This document shows positions 24,662 through 36,115 of a stretch of 64,000 nt of DNA, in pieces. The notes beneath the pieces are model-generated. The model ran no database searches. It had not been told where the DNA came from and was given only the letters and a program-made list of their open reading frames with translations. Position 1 is the first letter of the stretch, and the number at the start of each line of letters is the position of its first letter. Source of the stretch: Dactylorhiza incarnata (taxonomy: Eukaryota > Streptophyta > Magnoliopsida > Asparagales > Orchidaceae). A program made the position numbers and the translations under genes. The stretch lies in assembly GCA_033032865.1 (NCBI GenBank), contig JAWHQI010000005.1, forward strand, positions 7,526,001 through 7,590,000. Direction: 5' to 3'.

Positions 24662-26580
24662 GCTCTATCTTTGTTTATTTTCTCATGTGTTGAATCTAAA
24701 ATATTATATTACTGATATTGCCTAAATTTATGATTGTTATTTCTGGGTAACACTTTCACAATCTAAGAAATATTAAAATGTTGCAGTGAGCCATGTATTT
24801 GGAAAATCGTGCTTGATGCAATTCTGCATGGTAGCTTTATGCAATTTAATATAGAGCTTAATGTGGATTCTTATTATACAAAATAATGTATAGCTTAATG
24901 TGGATTCGTAATAATAGTTAAGATCTGCAATAATGATTACAATGATGGTTAGATTGATGTTATCGGCTTCGAGGATGTCTTTTTCACACCAGTTTGCTGA
25001 AAATTGTTGCAGATCTTCCGTTGATTTTATTTCGATTGGAGTTTTGATTTTCAGTGTATATGGATGCCATATATTTTTGTTTATTTGGCTCAAATATTCT
25101 CTCTTTTTCACCACTATTCCTGTGTGTTTTAATTTGTTGCTTTTTGGTGTTGAAGTTGCAGGTGAACGTGTTCTTCATTTATTTTTCTTCTACGAATGTG
25201 TTCTTACACTGATTTTGTGAAGACATACATAATTCTCTTCTCTTATTTATGGTCTTTATTCTTTTTTGAGAATTTTTTGGGCATCAAGCTGAGATGGATA
25301 AGCATGCGGATTCCAAATTTAAGTATGAGTTATTACATTAGTTATGATCGCTTCAATTTCCTCAGAATCAAGTTGAGTTGCAATGACATGTCGTAGAGCC
25401 AAATTTACGTACGAGTTATTAAATAAGTTATGATTGCTTCACTTCCTTCAGAATCAAGCTAAGTTGCAATGACATGTCCTAGAGTTAGAGATTTTTTTGT
25501 TCTACTAATTAACACCTCCTCTTTCCATTAAGATTTTGTTTATTAAAGTTTGTTCTAATCAGCTTTTGTATTATCATTAAAATTCATGTACCTGATTCTT
25601 ACTCATTTTGTGTAGCTGATTGTGGGTATTTTCAAGCTAGGAGGAACTTAGTGGAGAAGAAGCGGTTGATTACAGATCTCAACTACGAAAAAGCCTTCAA
25701 TTTGAAGAAGGATCTTGATATGAAGTTCCTCTCTAGCTTTGGCTTCATAGCCTCTCAGTTTCTTATAATTTAAGCATAGTTACTGGTTACTGAAGAGGGA
25801 AATAATATTTGGTTTAAGAATCTAAGGATAAGTGGGTTGTGATTCTAAGGAAGATAGTTTTTATATTAAAAGCATTAATGATAGTTCTTACACAGTACAT
25901 AAAGTTTAAAAATATTTCACCACATTTTTAATGCAGGTTCATATTTATAGTGATAAATTTCTATTATAAACAATCAAATGAGCCAATTGAATGATTTTTT
26001 CCTTCGCATATCTCAGTCAGGGCATTGTTTTTTCTATATTATATATTTGTATGTTGATTCTGAGTAAATCAGGAAGCAAAACAGGAACTAGATCCTGAGA
26101 GGAAGATTGAGAGCTATATCGAGAGAACCAAAGTGGGAACGCAACTACTTTTAATCAAGGCCATCAGGTTTATCCAAATAATTTTGTATTTGGAGCTTGG
26201 GATTGTGTAGGGAGATCGAAAGCAGGGGAGCGCATACTCGATGACCTTCTTCACATTTCCTCTAACACTCCTTCGAAGCAGGCAAACAGATTGAAAGCTG
26301 CCCCGGCGTCCTAGAACTTTGCAATACTTTCTTGTAGATCATGAGGTGCTTAGAGATTATACCGGCAGTGCCAAAAGGCATGAGTGAGAGAGAAGAGTTT
26401 AATTTTGTTTTCGATATGATTAGGAGGTAAAAACTAACAAATAATATTTACCATGCTCCGAATATTGTTGTTTTAACACATTACATTAGGTGATTTATTG
26501 ATTTTTTTTGCTTCATCTTTGGTGGAAATAGGATCTTTAAAGGCCATTGAATGAACTTTGGTGCTTCTTTGCTCATGCAT
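24662..26580 (+). other. Helitron 1 interior, possible captured host-gene fragment
   Basis: The Pif1 helicase expected here is absent. Three exon-like stretches stand out from AT-rich sequence: about 25620-25735 (frame with VEKKRLITDLNYEKAFNLKK), 26073-26168 (flanked by AAATCAG and CAG|GTTTATC, frame DPERKIESYIERTKVGTQ), and 26340-26430 (frame CLEIIPAVPKGMSEREEF, followed by GTAAAA). Helitrons often pick up host exons. I do not recognise the source gene. The rest of the interval shows no coding signal. Confidence 0.4.
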
Positions 26581-26935
26581 TTGCTCCCCACGACAAATTT
26601 CGTCCATCACGACCATTGTTGTCCTCCACGACAAATGTCGTTGCCCATGATAAATGTTGCTCCCCACGACAAATGTCCCCCCCCCCCCAACCATTGTTGC
26701 CTCCCATGACAAATGTCGCCCCCCAAGACAAATGTCATCGCCCATGATAAATGTTGCTCCCCACGACAAATGTCGCCCACCATGACCATTGTTGCCCCCC
26801 ACACGACAAATGTCGCCCCAACGATAAATGTCGCCCCCATGATAAATGTTGCCCCCCACGACAAATGTTGCCCCCATGACAAATGTCGTCGCCCATGATA
26901 AATGTCGCCCCCACGACAAATGTTGCCCGCATGGG
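26581..26935. repeat. Minisatellite with unit CCCACGACAAATGTCGCC
   Basis: About 19 imperfect units of 15-21 bp alternate CACGACAAATGTCG with CATGATAAATGTTG and CATGACCATTGTTG. The core CGACAAATGTCG is nearly palindromic. ORFs in this stretch are by-products of the repeat. Tandem repeats near the 3' end are common in plant Helitrons. Confidence 0.88.
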
Positions 26936-26948
26936 GGGTCCCCCGTGC
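26929..26948 (+). other. 3' terminal hairpin of Helitron 1
   Basis: GCATGGGGG and CCCCCGTGC pair with one T-G wobble around a two-base loop. Helitron 3' ends carry such a hairpin shortly before the terminus. Here the next Helitron starts 19 bases further on. Confidence 0.6.
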
Positions 26949-28048
26949 ACTGTCACTCGTATATATATCTATACTACTTTAAAAAGATATATAGTGGTAA
27001 GGAAAATATGTTAACTATATGAGATCTACTTTGCATCCAGACCGTTCCTACGATACATCGCACCTTTCATCACCACGCGCCCCGCACATTTTCCCACCCA
27101 CAACACTTCATTTACGCGCTTTTCTTACCCTAACACCTCGCACATTTGCCATTCTTTCTATTTCAAACGGCTTTCCACCTCACGACTCCTAAACCTCAAG
27201 CCTCGCGCTCCAAGTAAAGCAAGCCAGACGCTTCGGTAACCTATCTTTGTGAGGAGTTCCCACACAGAGTAGGTCGACGTCTATGGCATCAAGGCCGCTC
27301 ACCTCAAAAGCTTGCTCGTCGGCCATTTCACCTGAGTTCGACCTTCGATTTCGGAGCCCCCACACAGCGTAGGTCGACGTCTAGGGCATTTCGGAGCCCC
27401 CACGCAGCGCAGGTCTGACATCTTTGGCATCACAGCTGCTAACCTCAAAAGCTTGCTCGCCGGACATTTCCCTTATCTGTGCGATCTCTCCCCTAATTTA
27501 CGGTGTCTCCTCATCCACTTCCTCTGCATATATTTCCTTTCTCTACTCCAGTTGCGCTGCTTACCTGTTCTACTCTAGAACCACAGGCATGATGCTCCAT
27601 GTTGCCCCCTCAATGAATCAACTACACCTTCTTAGTAAGTTCACTTCATCTCCTCTATTTTTCATATGCAAGCTCAAACTCTATTTAAGCTTCATTTCAT
27701 TACAAAGCCGGACTATGTACCGTGATGTTCTCCTCTATTTTTTATAAGAGCGTGTTGTTCTCCTCTATTTTTTCTGTCTTTCAGATTGATTTTCTTCCTT
27801 CATGAATGAGGTTTTAAATATTTGTTGATTCATCACTTTCAGACTAACTGGCACCTATGTTGAGTTACTTTTCTTACTGTAAAGCTGGACTTACCTAAGT
27901 GAATGCACATTAATTATCATGTTGTTATCCAGTTATCTAGGTTTAGAGCATTGGTCAATTACCTGTAATTTACATCCTTTTGATCATGCTTTACCTATTT
28001 TTAATGTTCTCAGTGGCTATGTTAAATGTGCTGTAAGATGCACTAATT

Positions 28049-28761
28049 TCTGAGAAAAAAGAACAGACACGTATTAACTTGGAGTTGAGTGATTGAATTT
28101 TGTTTTGGAGTTCTTTGATTACTTTTTTGTGACTTTTCTTGTCCGCTAATTGTGCTTTCTTGAAAATTTCGGTGTGTTCTGTGTTTAGTGAGAGTGTTTT
28201 GTGTTGAAGCCTGAAGGCATAATTTTTGTTCTCAATAGTTGTCTTCAGCGTTCAATATATATTTATTTATGTGCAATATGTATGTATTGTGTTCTATTTT
28301 TATTAGTTCGAGTGTCAGCTGCCATTTTTATTTTGTGTTATTTCCATTTTTATGTTGTACACAATTATTTTTATGGTTATTGTTATTGGGATGGAGATTA
28401 AGTTGTCTATGCCCAATGATGATCTCCTATTTAGATTATGCACAGCCTGATTATTCTTTTTAAATTGTTTGTCTAGGTCTACGGAGTTAATTCTATTGCT
28501 TTAGTTCCCTTATTTGGACCTGCAATATCTTATTCTATACCTCCTTTAATTTGGAGTTGCGGTCATATGCTCATTTGAGCCATTTTTATTTTGTGTTATT
28601 TCTATTTTTATGGTGTACACAATTATTTTTATGGTTATTGTAGGATCAAGCGCAACCAACTATCCCAAAAGCCCGGACTTATGAGAAGGGCGCTACTTTT
28701 TCTGTAAGGAAGTAGGAAAGGCGCTACGGGTCAAGTGAAGGAACGTTGGACCCAACAATCG

Positions 28762-28804
<43 letters not shown>

Positions 28805-29790
28805 AGCATCCAGCACGACCCGCCAGCTCAGAGGTGCTCTACATGGCTCAGAGGTGGCTTTTCACATGGCTGCGGTCGCCTGACCCGCCGGAACCCACAC
28901 AGGTAGAGAAATTTTAGGATTTAATCAGCGCCACCACGGCCTCGAACCCACAACCTATCTCTGATACCACTTGTAGGATCAAGCGCAACCAACTATTCCA
29001 AAAGACCGAACTTATGGTAAGGGCGCTACTTTTTCTTTAAGGAAGTAGGAAAGGCGTTACGGGTCAAGTGAAGGAACGCTGAACCCAACAGTTATTTTTA
29101 TTGGGATGGAGATTAAGTTGTCTATGCCCAATGATGATCATCTCCTATTTAGATTGTGTAGAGCCTAATTATTCTATTTAAATTGTTTGGTTGGGTTTAT
29201 GGAGTTAATTTTATTGCTTTAGTTCCCTTATTTGGCCCTGCAATTTCTATTTCTTTACCTCCGTTAATTTGGAGCTGCTGTCTTATGCTCATTTGAGCCA
29301 TTTTTATTGTGTTATTTCCATTTTATATTGTACAAGATTATTTTTTATGATTATTGTTATTGGGATGGAGATTAAGTTGTCTATGCCCAATGATGATCAT
29401 CTCATATTTAGATTATGTAGAGCCAGGTTATTCTTTTTAAATTGATTCGCTGGGTCTAGGGAGTTAATTTTATTGCTTTAGTTCCCTTATTTGGACCTGC
29501 AATTTCTATTTCTTTACCTCCGTTAATTTGCAGATGCGGACTTATGCTCATTTGAGCCATTTATTAGGAGTGGACGGTGAATCTTATGGCTTAATTATAA
29601 TGAGAATCTTTAAACGGAAGTATGGTTGCAGTAAAATACTATCACTAAACACAGAACACACATAAATTTAACAGAAACCACAATTCATGGACATAAAAAA
29701 GTCACAAAAAAGTAATCAAAGAACTCCAAAACAAAATTCAATCACTCAACTCCAACTCAATACCCGTCTGTTCTTTTTTCTCAGAAATTA
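28049..29790. repeat. Inverted repeat inside Helitron 2
   Basis: Arms at about 28049-28200 and 29633-29790 correspond to the arms in Helitron 1. Confidence 0.75.
28639..29090 (-). mobile_element. TRIM retrotransposon 2 (452 bp)
   Basis: 119-bp repeats at 28639-28757 and 28972-29090, Met-tRNA primer site on the minus strand next to the right repeat, and GTTAT on both sides (28634-28638, 29091-29095). It is at the same site as TRIM 1, so it was inherited from the common Helitron ancestor. A run of about 40 C (28762-28801) replaces the shorter run of TRIM 1. Confidence 0.92.
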
Positions 29791-30103
29791 GTGCAATGTG
29801 TATGTATTATGTTCTATTTTTATGTTCTCAGTCGCTATGTTAAATGTGATGTAAGATGCACTATTAGTATGAAAGTGTGCTGATTTTTTTGATATTAGCA
29901 TTTAATAGTTCTCTCATCATTTTCCCCCTAAAAGATTGAAAATAATATGTTATGTTCTCTCATCATTTTCCCCCTAAAAGATTAGAAATAATGCTTGCTG
30001 GTTATGCTTGTTCTCTTCATGTACCTTTATGATGCTTGCTCTGCGCTAGGTACACTTTTTCCATACTCTTACCCATTGTACTACTGCCGACCGATAATTA
30101 GTG

Positions 30104-30650
30104 ATGCCAAAGAGAACAGAACAAGTTGTACGTACAACAAGAAGTCGTGAACTACGTTATCTTCATGACGCACACCGGCGTGGAATTCAACAAATAGATG
30201 CAAATGGACAAAACGGATCTACTTCCACCGGGTTGCCCCCCGGAACATATCGCCTAAGAGGAAGGCCACCAATATATGCATCAATTCAAGACAGACGCGA
30301 TGCTACTAATGCTCGAAGAAGGGAACTAGCCCGATCTCAACGAACCATTGATACATCCTTTCTGTGTCAGCTAAAATTTGCCGTAACATTCATGTGGTTG
30401 CATCCTTTATATTCATACGCAGACCTTTACATCCTTACCAATTAGGCACACATGACGCACATGACGAGCCAACCAACCAAGCACTTAGCAGGGAAGATTT
30501 AAACCACGTGATTACAACCATGTCTACTAACACATCTATTCAAGTGTCATGCGTATTACCTACCATTGGAGCACCTTCAAGAACGCCAGACTCAACTTCC
30601 AATCTGGGGCATCATTAACGCCTGTTGCACCAAATATTGTAGGTTTGCTA
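30104..30650 (+). pseudogene. Helitron 2 RepHel N-terminal remnant
   Basis: This copy keeps a longer frame than Helitron 1: RTEQVVRTTRSRELRYLHD, GLPPGTYRLRGRPPIYASIQ, NARRRELARSQRTIDTSF. It breaks near 30440. No catalytic motif is included. Confidence 0.62.
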
Positions 30651-30733
30651 GTATTTTAACAGCACTACTCAATCAACTTCTTCTATGCTTTCTAATTCCT
30701 TAGTCTTCTATGATTTCACATTAAGTTCCTACC

Positions 30734-30919
30734 ATGACTGAAGATGGACGTGACACTAATGCTGCCACCAGTTTCCGGCCTGCAACATCTCGCCGAAGAG
30801 GAAGGCCTCCGATATATGCATCAATTCAGCACCAGCGCGATGCAAATAGCGCCAGAAGAAGGGAAATCCACCAAAATCAACGTGTGGTGGAAACTGCGAC
30901 CATGCCAAACTCAACCTCT
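30734..30919 (+). pseudogene. Second N-terminal module in Helitron 2
   Basis: RRRGRPPIYASIQHQRDAN and ARRREIHQNQRVVET repeat the module seen 500 bp upstream, with divergence. Thus part of the N-terminal exon was duplicated within the Helitron, or the two come from different exons of one family. It ends at the element C LTR. Confidence 0.55.
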
Positions 30920-31265
30920 AAGTGGGTCCAATTTGTCGGGTGGGTGGTCAATGCTGGGGTGTTAAATCAACTTGGGTGCGCGCATGCTTTTTGATGTTAC
31001 ATAAAGCTTGATTTGACTGTGGGTTGACTTTCCGACGTCGTAATTGGTTACCATGAACTTTGTTGTGTTGGTAATTTCAAGGTGATCTCAAAGCAATCAA
31101 GCAGTTTGTCTTACTGCCAACGTGATATGAGCCTATTGTGTCACATACAAGAGTGTTTGGAGAAGTTGGAGGAAGGATTGTGTTGGCCTTACTCATATTG
31201 GATATGAGTGAATGACCAATCCTATGACCGACTGGAGCTAGGTCAAATCGGCTAAGTGTTGCATA

Positions 31266-31526
31266 ATATCGTCTTGATTCTCAAGATGATGCTTTGGTCT
31301 TCAAGATGATATCGTCGAGATTGTCTCAACGATATAGGTCTTCAAGACGATATCGTCGATATCGTCTCGACGATATATAAGTCTTCAACACGATATATGT
31401 CTACGTGACGATATAGGTCTTCAAGACAATATCGTCGAGATCGTCTCGACGATATAGGTCTTCAAGACGATATATGTCATCAAGACGATATCGTCGATAT
31501 CGTCCAGATCGTCGAGATCGTCTTGA
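31266..31526. repeat. ATATCGTCGA / TCGACGATAT word array
   Basis: Perfect palindromes GACGATATCGTC lie at 31346-31357 and 31484-31495. About a dozen further GACGATAT or ATCGTCGA words occur, many after TCTTCAA. The array ends about 80 bp before the TATA box. Confidence 0.88.
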
Positions 31527-31608
31527 CATTACATGTGATCACGATGATACTTGTTGACTACTCCAATACTAGTCTCGGGTCTGCGGATATCTTGTTTTGC
31601 ACCTGGGG

Positions 31609-31616
31609 TATAAATA
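31609..31616 (+). promoter_or_regulatory. TATA box of the 31-kb solo LTR
   Basis: TATAAATA followed by GGATAC, in a GC-rich surrounding. Confidence 0.65.
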
Positions 31617-32169
31617 GGATACGAATCTATGCCCTGGGTGTGCTGTCTCCTTTTGGGATTTTATCAGAGCGACGAAAGTGTTTCGCAAGCCGAAGGAAGC
31701 GTTCCGACCGGCCACGATATCCTGCAACCCGCCACCGCCGCCGCCTTTCCCCTTTGACGGATCTAGCAGTCCGTGGGAAACGTAGAGGGCTTTCCTTCTC
31801 CGACCTAGTTCTTGTTTGACAGGAAGCTAGGGTTCTCCTTTGCTTGTGTGGACTGTTATAGAGGCGGAGATCTACTTTCTGTGCTTGGGACTCAGCCACC
31901 AGTTTCTGGATCTAATTTTGGAGCATCTTGATTAAGTGTTGACTCAATCCCTCTCAGGTATATTGCAATGTGTTGCTCTTTTATTTCTTGATTCATGAAA
32001 TCGCAAGGTCCTGTAACTATTTCGGGTTGTTCTTGTTTCTGTTTATTTCCGCTGCGCATATATGATATGTTGTCCATCTTGTTGTATAGAAAACCCAACA
32101 TGTTGGTCTTTTTTTGACTTTAGAAGTCCACTAAGACTGACTGAGAATGATTCCGAGTTCGTTCGCTTA

Positions 32170-32635
32170 ATATTTTAAAATTGTGGTGTGGCGGTCTACA
32201 AAACCTAAAACAGGCATATTTCTCATACGGCCTCCAATTGGAACGCAATGAGTCTTGTTGCGCTCGTATTGACTGTACGAGTCTAACGGAACTAACAGAA
32301 GTCAATTCAGGGTGTGTATGGTCACTGTACCCCAACGACGTTGTTGTGACGCACTATGATGCTCAAAATGACTGTTTTCCCTAAACAACCTTGGATTGGA
32401 ATGAAATGAGTTCCATTGCACTCGTATTGACTATACGAGTCTAACGGAACTGACGAAAGTCAATTTGGAGTAAGTATGGTCAATGTACCCCAACGACGTT
32501 GTATTGACGCACTACGATACTCAAAATGGTCATTTTCCCTAAACGACCTTGGATTGGAATGAAATGAGTTCTATTGCACTCGTATTGATTATACGAGTCT
32601 AACAGAACTTACGGAAGTCAATTTGGAGTTCTCTA
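32170..32635. repeat. 158-bp tandem repeat in the element C LTR
   Basis: Equivalent points at 32241, 32399 and 32557 give a period of 158 bp and nearly three copies. Each unit has ACTCGTATTGACTATACGAGT-like inverted arms (ACTCGTA/TACGAGT) and CCCCAACGACGTTG. Confidence 0.88.
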
Positions 32636-32739
32636 GCATGATATCCCACAATCGGGTCACTTTATATCTTTTGGGTTACATTTATTTGGTCCACTAGGGT
32701 CTAGTGACCCAATAAAAGTTGGGATGTTACAATCCAATA

Positions 32740-34000
32740 AAAATAAAAAGATTTTCGTCCTCGAAAATTGCTTAAGGTAGGGGGGAAAAGTACATGCGAG
32801 AAGAGAGTCGGGTATCTTTCTCAAACGAGAGTTTCCGGTTCTCATGTAAACTCTTCGCGCCCGCAGTTTGACCATAAAATCTTGTCCATCGTGATGGTTT
32901 TGTTTCGTAGGTTCTTGAGCTTAGAGTCCACTATCCTTACCGGTTCGAGCTAAATGGATCGGTCAGACTGTATTGGTGTTGGTGGCGTGGGAAGATGTTG
33001 ATCTGGTTGTCTGAGAACATGTCTTAATGATGAAACGAGAAAGACGTTGTGAAGGTTTCCTAATTCAGCGGGCAAAGCTAATCGATATGCAACGGGGCCA
33101 ATTCGTTCTATGACCTGATACGGGCCCAAATAGCGAGGATCCATCTTTTTCTATTTTTTATCTGGGAGATCTCGTGCATTGGTTTGATCTTTAGAAATAC
33201 CACTCTCCCACACTAAACTCCACTGGTCGATGGCATGCGTCATAATATTTTGATTGGCGGCTCTGTGCTTCTAGCATTTGATCTCGCATTAGTCTTATTG
33301 ATGTTGTGCTGTCATCTATGTATGTGACCCCCAAAGCTTCTGGGTCCTGATCTTGTGCCCACGACAACGGAGTTCGACAATGTCTTCCGTACAGAGCCTC
33401 GTATGGTGTCATCTTAATACTTGTCTGGAAGCTATTGTTATAGGAAAATTCCACCAAGGGTAGCACCTGCTCCCAAGGTTCGTTGTGTTCTACTATGCAT
33501 AGTCGGAGGAGGTCCTCCATCATTTGATTCGTTCTTTCCGTTTGCCCGTTTGCCTGGGGGTGGAAAGCGGTGCTGAAGGCTAACTTGATCCTCAGATAAG
33601 CTTGTACCCTTCTCCATTCCTTCGAAGTGAAGCGTCTGTCGCGGTCGGACATGATGGACTTGGGTACTCCATGGAATCAGACTACCTGTTCTATGAAAAG
33701 CCTGGCTAGAACATCAACATCGTCGCTTTGTCGGTTCGGGATAAAACGAGCTACTTTTGTAGGCGACCCACCACGACACATATGGAGTCGTTCCCTACAC
33801 GAGATCGGGGCAGGCCGTGGACAAAATTCATAGAGATGTCCTCAAACTTCCATTCTAGTATGGGCAGAGGCTGCAGTAAGCCTCCTGGACTGCGGCATTC
33901 TGCCTTGACCATCTGATAGGTCTGGCATTGTGCCACATAATTGGTAACGTCCCTTTTCATACCCGGCCAGTATAGCATTCTCCGTAAATATGTATACATC
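32740..34000 (-). pseudogene. Integrase of element C with chromodomain-like end
   Basis: Segments in order on the minus strand are: MLYWPGMKRDV with CQTYQMVKAEC (zinc finger region), PLPILEWKFEDISMNFVHGL, SDRDRRFTSKEW and FHPQANGQTERTNQMMEDL (catalytic Asp and Glu regions, 33650-33540), then [18 protein letters not shown] and [14 protein letters not shown] (33130-33030), and a VKILWSN-like chromodomain tail near 32880-32800. One zinc-finger Cys has become Tyr (CQTY). Stops and frame changes near 33750, 33190 and 32950 disable it. Confidence 0.86.
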
Positions 34001-34249
34001 TTTACTTCCCCTTGGTGGATAGAATATCTCGACTGGTGTGCTTCACGTAGTATCTCTTCTCGGATCCCTCGATAGAGGGGATGTACACATGGTGCTTGTA
34101 CTGCAGAATACCATCATACAAGTTGTAGTCTTCTTGAGTGTCGTCCTGCAGGGCATTGATAATTGGAGCCGCTTCTGGGCTGACCTTTTGAGCCTCTCGT
34201 ATTTTATCCCTAATATCACATTATATTTCTATCTAATATAATTGAGTTT

Positions 34250-35558
34250 GGTATTCCACAGGATCCCTGCGGGTTATAAGAGTGATGCCTAAGTCTGCCA
34301 AGGATTTGATCAACTCCCTGGGTATCAACTCTAGCCAGTTTTCGAACACCGGGGGTTGGCGACTTAAGGCATCTGCAACCTTGTTGGCCTTGTCGGGTGG
34401 TATTGGTGGGCGAAGTCATAATCGCATAGAAATTCTAGCCACCGACATTGTCGAAGGTTCAGCTCCTTCTTAGTGAAAATGTATTTGAGGCTTTTGTCGT
34501 CGGAGAAGATCTCGCATCTTACTCCGTATAGGTAATGCCTCCAAATTTTCCAAGTCATGGGTTGCATAGTTAAGCTCGTGGGGCTCCAACTGTCGTGATG
34601 CGTAGGCGACTACCCTGCCATGCTGCATTAGTACGACTCTCAACCCTTTCAGAGATGCGTCTGTGTAGATTTGAAAGCCCTCGGTGCCTGAGGGGAGTGT
34701 AAGAATTGGAGCAGAGGTTAAGCGGTTCTTTAGCTCGATAAACACTGCTTCGCATTCGGGGGTCCATCGAAACATAGTATCCTTTTTGGTGAGGGTAGTG
34801 AGGGGTAAGGCGATGTTTGAGAATCCTTCCACGAACTTGCGATAATATCCGGCGAGACCAAGGAAGCTTTTGATATCTTCCACTGACTTAAGTGGCGGCC
34901 AACCCAGTACTACCTGTACTTTGGCCTGAGCCACTGCCACTCCATTCTTATTGATCGTGTGTCCTAAGAATCCGACTTCCTCCATCCAAAACTCTCACTT
35001 GCTGAATTTTGTGAAAAGTGAGTGTTCTCTTAGCTTAAGTAGTACCATTTGAAGATGCCTGGAGTGGTCCACCATGCTCCTTGAGTAGATGAGTATATCG
35101 TCTATGAAGACGATTACAAAATGGTCCAGAAATGGCTCAAACACTTTATTCATTAATGTCATAAAAGCGGACAGGGCATTGGTCAATCCAAACGGCATCA
35201 CCGTAAACTCGTAAAGCCCATAGCGGGAGCTAAAGGCCGTTTTGGGGATGTCCTTCTCTCGTACCCGAAGTTGGTAATACCCAGACCTTAGATCCATTTT
35301 GGAAAATACGGACGCACCTTGCAACTGATCGAATAATCCATCTATCCTTAGTAGGGGATAGGTATTTCGGATGGTAAGTTTATTTAGTTCCCTATAATCG
35401 ATGTATAGACGCAGTGACCCATCCTTCTTGACGAAAAGCATAGGGGCTCCCCAATGTGAGGTACTTGGATGGACAGAACCTGCCTCGATTAATTCTTGCA
35501 ATTGTATCTTGAGTTCAGCCAGCTCCTTTTGGGCCATTTGGTAAGGTGCCCAGGACAC
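34250..35558 (-). pseudogene. Reverse transcriptase and RNase H of element C
   Basis: The RT block 35558-34995 is open and keeps [27 protein letters not shown] and the catalytic [11 protein letters not shown] stop at about 34992 (CAG-to-TAG type, in FSKxEFW) separates it from the RNase H block 34985-34470, which has [12 protein letters not shown] and FQIYTDAS. A frameshift near 34560 precedes [13 protein letters not shown]. It is less decayed than the RT of element A. Confidence 0.88.
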
Positions 35559-35659
35559 TGGTCGAGCTCCATGTGCAAGCTCGATCTGGAAGTCTACTTC
35601 TCGGTGCGGGGGTAACCCTGGGAGAGATTCTGGAAAAACATCTAGAAAGTCCCGGACTA

Positions 35660-36115
35660 CACCTTGGTAAGTACTTGAGTTTAGTCCTCCATTTTGAAGT
35701 ATATCAAATACATTTCATCCTTTCGTCGGATCGATTTGACAGTTTGTGCGGACATTAGAATGATGTGAGTGACGGACGGTATACCTGCTAAAGTGATAGA
35801 CCGTCCATTTGGGTTCTGGAGGTGGATTTCTCTGGTTGAGCAATTTATTTGGGCATTGTGCGCGGCCAACCAGTCCATCCCTAGGATGATGTCGAACCCG
35901 GTTATTGCTAGAATAGTTGCGAAGATTTTTAACTCCATGTCTCCCAATATTGCTTGAAATGAGCACTTTTCTGTGGATGTCATGTCTGACCCGTCCGGGA
36001 GTCAGATTTGTATTGACATTCCAGATGATCGAACGGTGTTCTCCTTGTTTGCGATGAAATCTCGGGAGACAAAGGAATGAGTGACTACGGTATCGAATAA
36101 TGTTTTAGCAGGGTG
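35660..36115 (-). pseudogene. Protease region of element C, active site mutated
   Basis: The active-site region near 36095-36060 reads TLFDTVVTHSFVS, so the expected D-T-G is D-T-V. Downstream, FDIILGMDWLAAHNAQINC is typical for the family. The protein would not cleave the polyprotein. Confidence 0.78.

Larger units (their letters stand above)
20222..26967 (+). mobile_element. Helitron 1, decayed
   Basis: The 5' end TCTATACTACTTTAAAAAGA is a well-known plant Helitron start and follows an A, as expected for insertion between A and T. Inside are remains of the RepHel protein (23083-24661), a TRIM, a possible captured gene piece, a minisatellite and a terminal hairpin at 26929-26948. After the hairpin I do not find a clean CTRR end, so the right border is set by the start of the next Helitron. 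Confidence 0.8.
26968..30919 (+). mobile_element. Helitron 2, 3'-truncated
   Basis: It starts TCTATACTACTTTAAAAAGA and is colinear with Helitron 1 up to about 30766 (matching about 23749), with one extra ~260-bp unit at 29090-29350. From 30770 it has a repeated N-terminal module instead of the middle RepHel segment. Its right end is lost at element C near 30920. Confidence 0.8.
31066..32100 (+). mobile_element. Solo LTR, 1035 bp, with TGTTG target duplication
   Basis: It starts TGTTGGTAATTTC and ends ACCCAACA. TGTTG lies on both sides (31061-31065 and 32101-32105). It carries a word array at 31266-31526, a TATA box at 31609 and a transcribed part with CTAGGGTTCTCC. No internal region is present. 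The TGTTGG...CCAACA ends suggest a copia-type LTR; the family is unknown. Confidence 0.82.
30920..32731 (-). repeat. 3' LTR of element C, split by a solo LTR
   Basis: The minus strand starts TGTAACATCCCAAC at 32731, next to an ACGAAAATC/A-rich polypurine zone (32732-32765). The far end is placed near 30920, where Helitron sequence stops; this is approximate. Removing 31066-32105 leaves about 0.77 kb. Confidence 0.65.

Noticed and set aside
26473..26919. 148-codon minus-strand ORF rich in Gly, His and Trp, with overlapping ORFs in other frames
   Set aside because: It is a read-through of the CCCACGACAAATGTCGCC minisatellite; all frames are open because of the repeat.
26949..26967. Canonical CTRR end for Helitron 1
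   Set aside because: No CTAG, CTAA, CTGG or CTGA lies in the expected 5-15 bases after the hairpin; the border is left open.
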